From Argentina anserina (lineage: Eukaryota > Streptophyta > Magnoliopsida > Rosales > Rosaceae): a DNA stretch of 64,000 nucleotides. The position numbers and the translations under genes are program-made. Location of the stretch: NCBI RefSeq assembly GCF_933775445.1, contig NC_065878.1, positions 8,877,395 to 8,941,394 of the forward strand, given 5' to 3'. The notes under the pieces were generated by a model. It ran no database searches. It was given only the letters and a program-made list of their open reading frames with translations, and was not told the origin of the DNA. Shown here piece after piece: positions 36,222 to 48,180 of the stretch; the stretch's first letter is position 1; every line of letters starts with the position of its first letter.

Positions 36222-39200
36222 GCTTTTCAGGTGCGGACGACCGCACCATGCGGATTCCGTGATACCGGTGACGCGCAACGACGACGCGGAAGGTGTCTGC
36301 CACACTCCCCTCCTCCCAGCGCTCCTGTCTGTGCTGGTAGGAGCTCCAGCGCAGGCCCACGGCGGTTGAAATTGGGAAAATTTTGCATAGTGCCTAGGAT
36401 CTTAAAATTTTCAGAAATTTCAACATTTTGGCCGCCGTGGGCCGGCACTGGAATTCCAACCGGCACAGACAGGAGCGCTGGGAGGGGGAGTGGCGGGCGC
36501 TTTTCACTACGTCGTTGCGCGTCACCAGTCGCCACAATCGCGGAATTCACACGGTGTGGACGTCCGCACCGTGCGGATTCCGCGAACTTAACTCAACCTT
36601 GTGTCGTTTTCTGTTCTGTTCTACTGAAGAAATGCATCAGTTGAGTTAACTCATCTTCTTTTGCTTCTTACTGTTTTGATTTATTGCACTTTTAGTTCAT
36701 TCATTCCAAATGTTTACTTCTTACAGTTTCTGAACTTTTTGCAAGCTCGTCTCAGACAATTGAATTACAATGATAATTCTGCTGACACTGCAACGGTATT
36801 GCTACTTGGAGTTCCTAATGTTGGTAAGTCAGCCCTTGCCAACTCCTTACATCGATTTGGGAGGATTAGTGCAGCAGGTATACATCATATTATATTCAAC
36901 TTGTGTTATTCTTCAGACTTAGATTTTGTGGGTCAAACTCTCCTCTATAATTTTCTCTTAATTTACAAAAGATTCTAATTCATTCCTTGAAAATTGGTTG
37001 TCAAATAGAAAAGGGAAAGTTGAAGTATGCTGCGGTGAGTCCACAGCCTGGTGAGACAAAAGATATAAGCAGTTTAAAGGTTTGTTGACTCTCTTCTGAG
37101 ACGTGTTTGTTGGAAGTTTGTCACATAAATACAAATCAAAGGGTGGATACAAGAATAACCATAAGTGCATAACTGTCATAATGAGGGTATGATATGGCTG
37201 CATCATCCAAGCAACACATTGGGAACAACCTATGTAGCACCGACACCGACACCGCGACACCGACACGGCAATTTATATATAATTTAATATATATTAATGT
37301 GTAAAATATATATATATATATTAATGTGTAAAAATATATATATATATATGTTCTTCTACTACTATTTAGATATATATATAATATATTAATATATATATAT
37401 TTAATCTAGCAGATTCTCGACAACCAAATCTTTTTTGGGTTCTTGAATTCCAGAGAGACCCACTTCAATTCCCACCACAAAATCACAGATAAGGCTTTTT
37501 TTGCGTTGTCTTTTGCTTTAAAGCAAAACAGAAGGAAAGTTGCGAGGTGGGAACTGAGTGTTAAGGCTTAGGGCTTAGGGCTTAGGTGTTTTTTTTTAGA
37601 AAAAGAAAAAACAATTCAAAATGCTGATGTGGCGTGTCGGAAATAGTAGGTGACGTGTCGGTCAACGTGTTGGGCCGTGTCAAAAAGTCAACATTTTCCG
37701 ACACGCCACGTGGCGTGTCGTACCGTGTTGGACACTCCGTGGCGTGTCGGACACCGTGTCGGGGCGTGTCGGGTAGTGTTGGACACTCCGACACTTCAGC
37801 CTTTGAAGTGTCGGTGCTACATAGGGAACAACATTTTGATTCGGAGTTTTCTGTAAAGTACAAAAACATAGTGTGGTTTTCTTATTCTCATATATAAAGC
37901 ATTCTATACAAGCAATTTTTTTTTTTTCTCCTTGAAATTTTCAGTTCCTGCCGACATAGTTGAGTTGTCAAGAATTATACTTCCAAAAAAAGAAAAGGAC
38001 AACAAGAAACAATTATAAATCTAGATCGCCTATATGTCAAGGTCATGGGTCCACTTACATATGTTTACAATCATTTACAGATTGGAAGTCATCCCAATAT
38101 TTATGTTTTGGACACACCAGGTGTTTTGCCTCCACAGATTAATGATGTAGAGGTCTGCGCCAAATTAGCGTTGACAGGTATGATCATCATTGATACGTTC
38201 TGTTCCATGGCTCGAATCATGTACAGTTGTTGATCTGTCAGAGTATAAGTGAGTTACACATTGTTATATGTGGTGTGGCAGGAACCATCATAGATTGCTT
38301 TTCTGGGGAAAATGAACTGGCTAAGTGCTTCTTGGCTATATTGAACAGAAGCGATGAATATAAGAAATGGGCAAATTTGGCCAACAGTGAGAATGATCGA
38401 ACATGGATAGACTATAATATAGAATGCTCAAAGAACTCTAAAGACATCAAATGGCAAAGACAACACTGTGCAGATCACACACAGGTATAAATTCTGTTGT
38501 TGTTACTACCTAAAAACTATGGTTTTACGTTCTCACTTCTTCTCGTTATTGGTCATACTGATTTTCTTTTGAAGCTCCCATTTTTGACTGATATAAAGGT
38601 AAGAAGCATATTAAACTTTGTGCACGGCTATGGCTTGTTGATAGTGCATGAGTAGAATCGGGTGGCAGTGAGTTATAGATCTTCTTGTGTTACCAAATCT
38701 GACTCCTTGTCAACACGGTGAAACATAATTCCGTCATATGCTGCCAGAAATGAAAATATCTGTCATATGTTACAAAAGATGAAGACAAACTATTCTACTG
38801 GATAGTCTAAATTGTTTTTTGTAGAAAATTACGTAGTAGTACTAGATAATATTTGAATTATCTAAAAACTCACTTTTTATATTTCTTAGAGAAATTAGGA
38901 CATAAACTCAAACCCAAAAATGAGTAGACCCATACATGATTAATTAATTAATGTTGAAATGTCTAAACTACCACTATTTTCGTGAAAAATACTCAGCTGT
39001 CACTTCTAGATCTGACAAGTTTTTCTCTCTTCATTTTTTAGTTTTTTCCGGCAATTTTAATTTTCTGGCCAAACTATATGTAATTTGGAGATAAGCCAAT
39101 ATATAAAGTTGTTCTTTACGTCATGGACTTTCATTTAAGTACCATATTGCATATGTTTTGAGAAATTTTGAAATTTTGAATTTTGCTTACCAACAACCAC

Positions 39201-40084
39201 AGTAGGAGTTAGGGTTAGTTTTCCAGTCAACAGTAGCAGCTAAATTCATAGTCGACAATAGTAGGTACATTCTTAGCCGACAGTAGCACATTTCAAGTCG
39301 GCAGTAGCAGCTAGTTTCATACTCGACAGTAGCAGGTTACTTTATTAAATAGTAGCTGTTAGTTTCATAATCAACAGTAGCAGCTAGTTTCATAGTCAAC
39401 AGTAGCATGTAGCTTCTTAGTCGGCAGTAACAGGTACACATGTAGATGTAATATGTGATAGTGAGAATGAATTTTGAATTCTCTTAAATGTAATTGGCTA
39501 AAGAGGGGCAAAAAAGTAAAATATCATATGACATGTGGCAGCTTGCCATTATATGGTCCTTATTTGTAACTTTTAGTCCTAATTTGCTCTATCAAATTAG
39601 GAAGTGAGTTTTTTGTAAACCAAAATGTTGTCTGACACTTATTATTAGTAAAGTCTAGATTGTTCTAGTGTGATAAGAATTTCTTTTATTGCAATCCGCA
39701 TAGAGGTCTTTTAATATCTTATAGTATCTTTTCTTTTTGGGGGATGATATCTTATAGTATCTTAGAAATAACAGTGGTAGTAACAAGGATTAATGTGGCT
39801 GTTAATAGTTTTTGACATTATTGTGACATCTGGTTCACATGCAGGATTTCGTAGTGCAAAATGTTCGTCAGACTCTCTTCAAGGTCATATCATCTTTTGA
39901 GGGTAACTTGGAGGATGAAATGCTTATTTACAAAGAGATGAAGGCAATTGAGGGAGTTTTTCAGGTTCCTACAGAATCCAAAAAGAATACTCAATATAAA
40001 GCCGAATCAAAGTTATTGAATCTTTTTCGCACTGGGAGGCTTGGGCATTATACCTTAGATTCTATACCAATTCATTCGAGATGA
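34326..40084 (+). CDS. DGP2: DAR GTPase, mitochondrial type (circularly permuted YlqF/MTG1 family)
   Basis: Exons 34326-34493, 34912-35016, 35481-35558, 36727-36877, 37009-37079, 38081-38177, 38282-38484 and 39845-40084 join in phase to 370 aa, near the size of plant DAR GTPase 2. Motif order is permuted as expected: DAR (54-56), G4 NKMD (80-83), G1 P-loop GVPNVGKS (145-152), a G2 Thr in QPGETKD, G3 DTPG (202-205). The basic, Ser/Ala-rich N-terminus (MATARLATQIGMAIIK) suits an organelle targeting signal. Family role: GTP-dependent assembly of the mitochondrial large ribosomal subunit. All introns are GT-AG. Introns 3, 5 and 7 are swollen by repeats (35.7-36.6, 37.2-37.8 and 38.9-39.6 kb). The symbol is by resemblance and not a database match. 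Confidence 0.92.
35801..36176. mobile_element. Fold-back MITE next to (TA)n, in GTPase intron 3
   Basis: Outer arms GGAGGTCCGCACCA and TGGTGCGGACCTCC are inverted, and pairing continues inward (AAATCCGCACC, AGATCATCTCTGCAAAATTT and partners) for about 170 bp per arm. Left of it lie (CT)n and (TA)n at 35721-35783; right of it (TA)n at 36195-36221. No coding capacity. Confidence 0.85.
36230..36576. mobile_element. GC-rich fold-back element next to (TA)n, in GTPase intron 3
   Basis: Left GGTGCGGACGACCGCACC pairs with right GGACGTCCGCACC. CAGCGCTCCTGTCTGTGC near 36320 pairs with GCACAGACAGGAGCGCTG near 36465. The centre is near 36395. The short frames on both strands follow from the palindrome. 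Confidence 0.8.
37230..37823. mobile_element. TIR element (Mutator-like MITE), TSD GGGAACAAC, in GTPase intron 5
   Basis: Ends CTATGTAGCACCGACAC and GTGTCGGTGCTACATA are inverted. They are flanked by GGGAACAAC at 37221-37229 and 37824-37832, a 9-bp duplication. If the last G belongs to the element the duplication is 8 bp, so hAT remains possible. The interior has CGTGTCGG repeats and (AT)n. Related to the element at 51758. Confidence 0.85.
38864..39614. mobile_element. TIR-flanked element with internal minisatellite, in GTPase intron 7
   Basis: AAAAACTCACTTTTTAT...AAATTAGGAC on the left is mirrored by GTCCTAATTTGCTC...AAGTGAGTTTTTTG on the right. Inside, 39225-39440 is a degenerate repeat of about 30 bp around ACAGTAGCAGCTAGTTTCAT. 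I could not fix a target duplication. Confidence 0.6.
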
Positions 40085-41084
40085 CCTCTGCAAATTTTCC
40101 AGGTTTAGAAGATCATAGTGTAATCAATCCCAGGAGCTATCTTTCTCCTTTAGCTATTAGCTTTTATTAATAACCATAAGATTACACTAAAAGGGCTGTG
40201 ATAAATCAAGATTATCAACTGTCAGATTTCATATAAAATCTGAAAGTGAGTCAATATATATATATATATATATATGACAATATGTATATGTTCATTTTCG
40301 TGGCTAGCCCTTTAAATTCAGAATCCTTGTTTCTTCATGCATTGATTAAATGTTTTTCCATTTTCTTAATCTATAGACATTGAACTTTAATTGTTCAGAT
40401 TAATCTGAAAGGAATACAAATCAACTGCAAAAGTTTTCTTTCCTTCAGCTTTTACTTGAAGAAATGCGCTTTTCATAGAGCTTGCTAATCCTATTCTTAA
40501 GAAGATTCATTCCATATTTTGAAGAGAAATGATATCTTTCTAAGTCAACTTAAGTTTTCCTTTTTCTTTTCAAAGCTACTTTTCATTTTGAGTTTACACT
40601 TCTAAGAACAAAAGGAGATAAGAATTCAGATATATAGAAAAACAAAACCTACATTCGGTATCTGACACATTGTTGTCAATTTCTTTCTCTCAATATTCCT
40701 GAAGTTCTTGCATGACACATTGACATTATCTGCTGCATGCACATATCTAAGGATAGATTTGAAGAGGAAAGTAATCAGCTTAAACCCACAGAAACTCGGC
40801 AAGTTACATTGATCTTGTTCTTCCATGCAAGGACTTCTTGTATATATATGGAAAGTTGCATTAAGTGTCGATATTTTACCTTCAGCTACTAAAACGTTTG
40901 GTGGTTTCACCATTTCTGATGGTTTTCATAACAAATCTACTGTTTTCCCACTATATATACACAGTTAAAACCTGTTTTGTGATGAACAGACAGTCCCTTT
41001 TTCTCCTACTTCAAGTTTTTCATTCCTTGATCTCTACCAGGTTGCAGAAACTGTTAATCGGACTCAATTGAGGGTTTGCTAAGG
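40085..41084. other. Spacer between GTPase and response regulator genes
   Basis: 3' flank of the GTPase, (TA)n at about 40255-40275, then AT-rich promoter or 5' UTR of the next gene. No gene seen. Confidence 0.45.
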
Positions 41085-41797
41085 ATGTTAGATGACACAG
41101 TTGTACGAGAAAAATCTCATCCTGTAAACCTGCGTGTACTTGTTATTGGTTGTGACCCTACATTTCTTGCCAATGTTTCTGAATTTCTTCACCTTTTGAA
41201 CCATCAAGGTACATATGATGATAATATGGATTACGGACCTGCTTGCATTTCTCATCTGCAGCTTCCATTGTGACCAGACCATGTTTTGCTTTTCAAGTTC
41301 TGTATGGATGGATGATAATAATCCGATTAATATTTTAAGCTGCAATCATTCCTTATATTATTCTCTCTTCTTTAGTTTAAATTACTTAGTTCTGGATTAT
41401 TTTCTATATAGAGTTATGAAGATTTCTCTTTCATTACAACTTAGGTTCTTTCCTGTTATGATCGACCCTCATATATTTTTTTTCTTCTAGTTAAGCCATT
41501 CACTTCATTCACACTATTAGATGATTTTCATTGGATTTTTGAGCTCATGCATTGATCCCTCTCGCTTTAAAATTGTATATAATAATTTTCATTTGTACAT
41601 ATTAAGATTATATGTTTTTTTTTTCTTTCTAAATTTTCTACTTAACTATCTATTTTTTTATCAGAGTAATTAACTTGTTGCAATCAACAACGGATTCAGT
41701 TAGATCTATCAAGCATCAACGTGTATGAATAAGTTAATGTGTTTTATATATTATATAGGATAGAGAATTAGTCATGTAGGAATTGCAACAAGCGCCA

Positions 41798-41839
<42 letters not shown>

Positions 41840-44561
41840 GCTTATTAGTGTTCTCTGTTTGCTTCTAATAATGTCACACATGCTTCAACATTATCAACAA
41901 TAAAAATTTTCGGGTCTTGTTACAGTTTGGGTATATACAAACCCATTCATTGCTTTCTCTGCTCTTCGGATTAGGAGAAACTTTTATGACCTCATTATAA
42001 CAGACCTTTATCTACCTGATATGGACGGTTTTGAAGTACAGAAAAGGGTTCGAGAAGAATTTAAGCTGCCGCTAATCAGTGAGTCAATTGTTTTGAAGTT
42101 GTATATTTCATTACTACACGTACATAGTTTATATTGCATGTTTGCAAGTATGATTTATTCTCCAGCTTCAAACTCAGTACTCATATATTACATGTTTCAT
42201 TACCATGCATTATTGGGTTCTTTACTGAAGGTATTTTATCCCCAGAAACTGTAAAGATCATATAGATTGGTAAAGCATTTCTAACTATGTGTGTCATGTA
42301 ATATCTTCAAAATGTTGGCGGTGGCCTGAAGTTTATATCCTCAACCCCCCTTTCCTTTCATTGAAAAGAAAAGGTATGATATATACGTACATATGTTGTG
42401 TGATATCCCTCTCTAATGATATTCATGTTTGATGTTGCAGTAGTTTCAGCCGATGATAGAGAGCATGTCATATTAAAGGCTCTCAAGCTTGGTGCTGCAC
42501 ATTATATTGTCAAACCAGTTTGCTTAGACGATGTCAAGAACCTATGGAAATTTGTTGTTGATGCTATTAGATCACCAAGAGAAATTTCTTTTGTTGAGGA
42601 AATTGAAAATGCTGGCGAACAATCAAGTGAGGGAATATCTGACGAGGATACATATTGTGATCATGTGAAAAAGAATTCCAAGAGAAGAAGATCAACAAAG
42701 GAAAGTAATACTCCGAAAAAGGCAAAGTTGATATGGACGCAAGAGCTCCGGGCTCGGTTTTTGGGCTCTGTTCACTTTATAGGCCTAGAGAGTAAGTACA
42801 GGACTTGATCATATACCGATTCACTTCTTGCTAATCAACTACTTATTTCTGTTTTGATTTATTGGTACTTACAAGTTACGAGTTAGTCAGCTTCAAAGAG
42901 AACTTTGTTCCCCCTCAATAAAAAAGAGAGAACTCTGTTCATTTAATTGTTCATTTCCAAATTGGTCAGGAGCTGTTCCGAAAACAATTCTTGAGGTCAT
43001 GAACGTGGAAGGCCTGACTAGAGAAAACGTGGCAAGCCATTTGCAGGTTTGTAGAAATTCTAGTGTGTCCTTGGGAAATTTGTGTTCATCACGTTATAAT
43101 AAAGATTTTGAAATGTTAGGTCCTGATTCAGATCTAACATATGACATTGTTTTCTATTCTGATTCTTTTGTCATTCAGAAGTACAGACAGTTTCTAAGGA
43201 AAGTTGCAGCAAAAATATCAGTAAGTAAATCGGATATTGTAACCAAGTCCCAAATGTCAAGATCTACATTTGCGCAAAGTCGAACTTCGATATTCCAGCA
43301 GCCGCCCATTTCTGGACAGAATCTCTTTATTGATTCAAGCCTTGGAGGTCCCCTTTTCCATGCCAATGATCATGAAGCATCAAACACTTCCATGTTTCCA
43401 TTGGGAAACACATCACCATTATATCAGCCGAATTTTCTGTCCAACTTTCAGATGCCGCAACCTGCTTTCATAGGGTACCCAAGGTCTTTCCAACCAGCCA
43501 ATCCCTCATCAGTTAATAATGGGAGTGGATTTCAGGCAGCCAATGTTCAAAGCAATTGGTCAAGTACTAGTGGACTTCAAACTCAAACAAGTCCATTGAT
43601 CAACGACCTATATGGTAATTACAATAACTATGACATAAGTGCAGGGTTTCAATACAACAATAATTTTGATAAAGGTTCGTGGAATGGAACTATGGGATTT
43701 CTGAATGATTCTAGTAGTCTCATCAGCAACAACTACTGTGGGAGTCCACCAAAGACTGGTGCTGCTTCGTTAGGGTTGGCTGGAATTAAGTCGAATCCAA
43801 ACCCTAATTTGATGGTGGAGAACCATGGCTGGGCTTCATCAACAAGAGCACTTGATGATAATGTTTTTGGATTGGTTCTGAATAATATTGATCAAAATGT
43901 GCTTGATCAAGACATGATTAATGCTTCACCAACGGGTAATTTGATGTTCAGTAACAAAAAAATTTCAGGCGTGGAGGATGCTTCATCAGTTGGTTATGAT
44001 GGTTTTACAACAGTGGAAGCTGCGGCTTGTAGCTCTAATGTTGTAGACTTGTCACCACGTCAGAATCAAATTGGCGAGTACTTTGATGAGCTAGATGATA
44101 TTTTATTTAACGATACCAGTTTGAAACCTAATAATCAGGTATGTATCTACGTACATGCTTTATGAATTAGTTAATTTCTTATACTCTCATTTTCACTTCT
44201 GTTACTGTTTTGTTTTATAGGAAGGAGGAAAAGAAGTGGTCAATTCTTATGAGACTAGTGCATATTTGGTTCAAGAAAATGCTTCCGTGCTCGAAGAACC
44301 ACTCGGCCAGGCATGTATCGATACATATCAATTTTTTTTTATGCATAAAATGATTTATGGAAGACTGGCAAGCTAATATTTCTCTATTATCGTGTACGTA
44401 TGATAGATACAAAAACGCATATCAATGTATATTCACATTAAATTAAGACGCCAAATGTGATGTTGTAACAGAATTTTAATAGAGAACTCCTTGAAGAGCT
44501 TGAGTTTGATTGGTTGGATCAATTGGATGCCACAGCAATTCTAGAAAATGTCACCAGATGA
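41085..44561 (+). CDS. Type-B response regulator (receiver + GARP/Myb B-motif), atypical receiver
   Basis: Exons 41085-41208, 41926-42078, 42441-42791, 42970-43046, 43179-44138, 44221-44310 and 44472-44561 give 614 aa. Receiver domain about 17-130: phospho-acceptor Asp68 (LIITDLYLPDMDG), Ser95 and Lys117 (YIVKP) are kept, but the acidic pair usually reading VDDDP is IGCDP (Gly22, Cys23). Basic patch KKNSKRRR, then the GARP motif about 184-242 (KLIWTQELRARF...VPKTILEVMN...LTRENVASHLQKYRQFLR). The long tail is Asn/Ser-rich, as in activation regions. Family role: nuclear transcription factor at the end of cytokinin phosphorelay. Intron 6 needs a GC-AG splice (CAG|GCATGT) to reach exon 7; without it translation ends a little into the intron. 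Loss of the acidic pair suggests reduced phosphorylation, which is inference. Confidence 0.9.
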
Positions 44562-45374
44562 GGTACGTACATATGTCATGTGTTGATACGTACTTCAACT
44601 TAATGAAATCCGAATGATATTTGTGTTGTGTCATAATAAGTTTTGCTTCTTAATTAATTGCTGACAGGACTGGAAGAAGTTAAAGGACTCAATCCTCAAC
44701 CACTGAACAATATATATATGTGATGGAAAATGATAATCGTAGCTGCACAATTTCTGCCAAATTAATGTCATCCAAAGCATGGACAGAATCAGTTGTCTCA
44801 AACTCGTAGAATGGAAATGTACGTGGAGCTGCTTTGTTTTTCAATTGAAAGGTGGAGCTAGTTTAAATGTACTTATTCTCCGTTAATTGTAAGTATAGTT
44901 TAACCCTTATCTTGAACTTCTTGTTCATTTTCTAGCTATAATAATACTGTACAATAAAAGAGAGATTAAACTAGCTAAGACTTTATGCTTATAATTTACC
45001 TTAGTAGCGGCCAAATCTTATTATAAATAGTCTCGTTCCCTAATTATGTTCTTGTTTACTTCATAAGTTTTGTTCTTTAAACCTTAATGAAGATAGATGA
45101 AACTCATCACAAGAGCTTCATTCTGATACAATAATTAATTTTATTTGACATATATCCATGAGGAGGCGAAATTTGCAAGATTGCAAACTGCCATATAGGT
45201 CGACTAAAATTTGATACATCTCGAGTAGAGATGCTCTTAGATGCTTTGGTTTTTTTATTTTGAATGCATTAGCTCTACATATAGCAAAATCAGTCGAATG
45301 GGGTGACTACATTAGGCTATACTTTACCGTTGACACCCCAAAGCCCGCCCCCCCCCCCCCCCCCCCCCCCCCAA
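44562..45374. other. 3' flank of response regulator; poly-C tract
   Basis: AT-rich; no gene. A run of 25 C spans 45348-45372, right against the end of the AMT relic. Confidence 0.6.
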
Positions 45375-45379
45375 TGAAT

Positions 45380-46435
45380 TGCATCATCTCCATCTTCTGT
45401 CATCCTGAGCGGAGCGATGAACCTGAAACAAGCATATTAAGCTGGTTATGACAACATTTACGACTACTACAAACAGAATTCCGAGCAGTACGTTGAACTC
45501 CCATTTGTTTCATCCCTGCCTTAATTCTTTAAAGCCATCGGCAAGATCAGTGCTGTTCCCAGGTGGGAACTAAAAGAAAAGACGACACAACATGTGATTA
45601 GAAACGAAGCCGGTAAGGATACCGCCCTATGATTCCGGCTACAGCGTGGGTATGGAACATGGCCATGGTGTCATCGACATGCTTTAGGAGCTTGATTAGC
45701 TTGTGGAGGATCATCATTGTGTACCATGGGATGCTTCCGGATATCATTCCCATTATCATTGCTGCCCAACCTGGCAACCTCTTGCACTACTCCTGTTAAA
45801 TATAACCCACGTATGGAAATCAATATATCAGTTCTCATGTGTTTGAAAAACGAAACAACGCAATTTTGGACTGAGTTTCCCTAAGATATATACTTTATCG
45901 TGAGTAAATCCCAAATGTTTCAGCCTTTCAGGTTTCGAATGTTGTTAATTTCTCTTCCTCTGGTAAGAAAGAGCAGATTATTATAGATAGTTCTACAAGA
46001 TCAAACTAAGATATAGGTACCTTACCCAGTACCAAGATCATAATTTGGTCATTTCTATTTTAACAAGAGGCTAGGGTTAATTCGTTATAATCTTACCAGC
46101 AGCAGGAGTTATGCAGACTAATTAAGCCAGTGATCATGCCTTGTGTGGCTCCAATGACAGAAGGATTCCCGAAGAAAATAACGTCAAAAGGACAAGCCAG
46201 GTTAGCGCGCAAGGTACTGAGCTAGTGGCAGTGCATACATGGGTGTTGAGGACGGCCAGAGATACATCCATGCTCACACGTACTGTACGGATCTCCACCG
46301 TTAAATCCAGTTCATCCCATCCAAAGCTAGTTTGGAAATAAAAGCTTAGAAAGGTAGGTTTTGAGCATTTTGTCAATCTGATTTGCAACAGTGTGTATGC
46401 TGCGATAACGAGGAGGTCAAGATTTTTCACATAGA
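45380..46435 (-). pseudogene. AMT2: AMT2-type ammonium transporter pseudogene (C-terminal half)
   Basis: On - the order of fragments follows the family: SLAVLNTHVCTATS (about 46218-46265), then in another frame VIFFGNPSVIGATQGMITG (about 46128-46190), then [19 protein letters not shown] and [20 protein letters not shown] (about 45625-45778), then LGILFVVVVNVVITSLICLF (about 45420-45492). FHTHAVAG holds the conserved pore histidine region of AMT2 proteins. Frame changes between blocks, missing stretches (for example after GII, where GG... is expected) and the absence of the N-terminal half show a dead copy. Intact members move ammonium across membranes. A 25-base C run adjoins its 3' end. Confidence 0.8.
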
Positions 46436-47694
46436 TCGAACTTAGCAGTTGGGAACATTACTAATTCAAAAATGTCAATGAATGAATAATTAAGATGGTA
46501 ATTAAGCATATGACATATTTGGTTGTATTATGTGAACAACTACGTTAAGATACATGCATGATGTGAGTGATAAAACAGTGGTTTTTGAATGGATATGTAA
46601 GTTTACAATGGAATGATGGTAAATTACTAATGTAAAAAGCACACTGCATGAGCACAACGTATTTTCAGATAATTAACGACAGTCTAATTTCAAATGATCA
46701 AGAAATTAATTAGACTGTCGACAATTAGGCATCGATCTCCTTCCCTTCATCGGCTTCTGACCTTGCTCTATTTCAACATGTATGACATGTTGCAACTATA
46801 TTAACGGTAAGCTGTATACATTGACTGATGATTAACAGGATGTTTATAATTGCTTACCCGAAAATATAATTCTACCCAATACCCATGATATGACAATAAC
46901 ACTCGAGACCTTAAGTTAGTCGAGTCAAGATAATATATTTAGTCTCACATAAACTACGTACCAATTGGCAGTTGGTCCAATCATTTTACCATATATCTTA
47001 TATATATAATACTGATAATAGGGTGTCAGGGTGACATGCATGCAAGATTTTTAGTTCAATCTCATGAACGTCGACTTTTTCTTAATTATTATCAAAGAGA
47101 ACCTTACTACGTGATGTCGGTGATGATCAATCGGATTGGATCGAATTCTCAATCCGGCCACGTACCTATATTGATGATCGAGTGAGCTTGATCAAACTAT
47201 GTGCTATATTCAACACACATTGGTTTCCCACGTAAATAATGTAAATCTTGCAGCTTGATTATTTCTTATTTTCATTCCCTATTAGAAAGAGCCAAGGCAG
47301 TTGACACGAACTCTCGATCAAAACTCCGATCAATCTGTCTTATATATGCATGCTCGACTCGAGCATTATATCTCGACAGCTCGAGGCTTGGATCCATTTG
47401 TTCTTAGTTTTGATTTTTTGTTTTGCTCGATCTTTTAGCCAGGAGAAGAATTATACGTCATTTCATAGCTGCCCGAGTACTAATGACAGACCCACACGGC
47501 CTGAACCTCTAAGCAATTTTTTTTTTCTTTTGAGTAAGAAACCTAGGTATAAGCATTTTGACAATAACTTAATCTCGGATTGTATATTTGTATATATTAA
47601 TTTGCTTAATGCATTAACTCATTGAATTGGAGGCGAAATAAGCCTAGAATAGAGGACCATATGTAGCATCGGACATAACTATAGATTTCAGTTC

Positions 47695-47697
<3 letters not shown>
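46436..47697. other. Intergenic, no gene seen
   Basis: AT-rich with scattered short frames; nothing matches a family I know. A short inverted pair (GACAGTCTAATT near 46679 and AATTAGACTGTC near 46708) could form a small hairpin. Confidence 0.4.
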
Positions 47698-47729
<32 letters not shown>

Positions 47730-48098
47730 CAGTCTCTATCCAGAGTGAAGCTTCACTCTGGAATTTCAGAGTGAAGTTCCAATTTTGTCACACTTTTCGG
47801 TCAAATTTTTTCACCATAAGCAATTCAATATTTAGGTATGCTATTCAAGATCATCTCTACAAAGTTTCATCCAATTTGACAATGATTTGAACTTTCAAAA
47901 TTAATATTTACACGAACGGTTCATGTTGAACAGTTTTAATTCATTCATTGATTTAATCTAATTTCAATACCTTCACGATGTCCAAATTAGATGAAATTTT
48001 GTAGAGATGATCTTGAATAGCATACCTAAATATTGAATTGCTTATGGTAAAAAAATTTGACCGAAAAGTGTGACAAAATTGGAACTTCATTCTGAAAC
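47698..48098. mobile_element. (AT)n plus fold-back MITE
   Basis: (AT)n at 47698-47726 is followed by an inverted repeat with arms from TTTCAGAGTGAAGTTCCAAT (47764) and GGAACTTCATTCTGAAA (ending 48097). Internal strings CACTTTTCGGTCAAATTT, GATCATCTCTACAAAGTTTC and GAACGGTTCATG match the intron-3 MITE at 35801, so they are one family. Confidence 0.85.
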
Positions 48099-48180
48099 CA
48101 TTAATATGAGCATTATCCCTTATTTGTAACGTGCTTGCCGTTCAAGTATATGCAAGTATGAGGTCTATGGTGAAAATGAT

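Noticed and set aside
36141..36644. 167-codon frame in GTPase intron 3
   Set aside because: Covers a GC-rich palindrome and (TA)n; mirrored frames exist on the other strand and the region is an intron.
45260..45451. Poly-proline frame across the C run
   Set aside because: Produced by the homopolymer; no family similarity.
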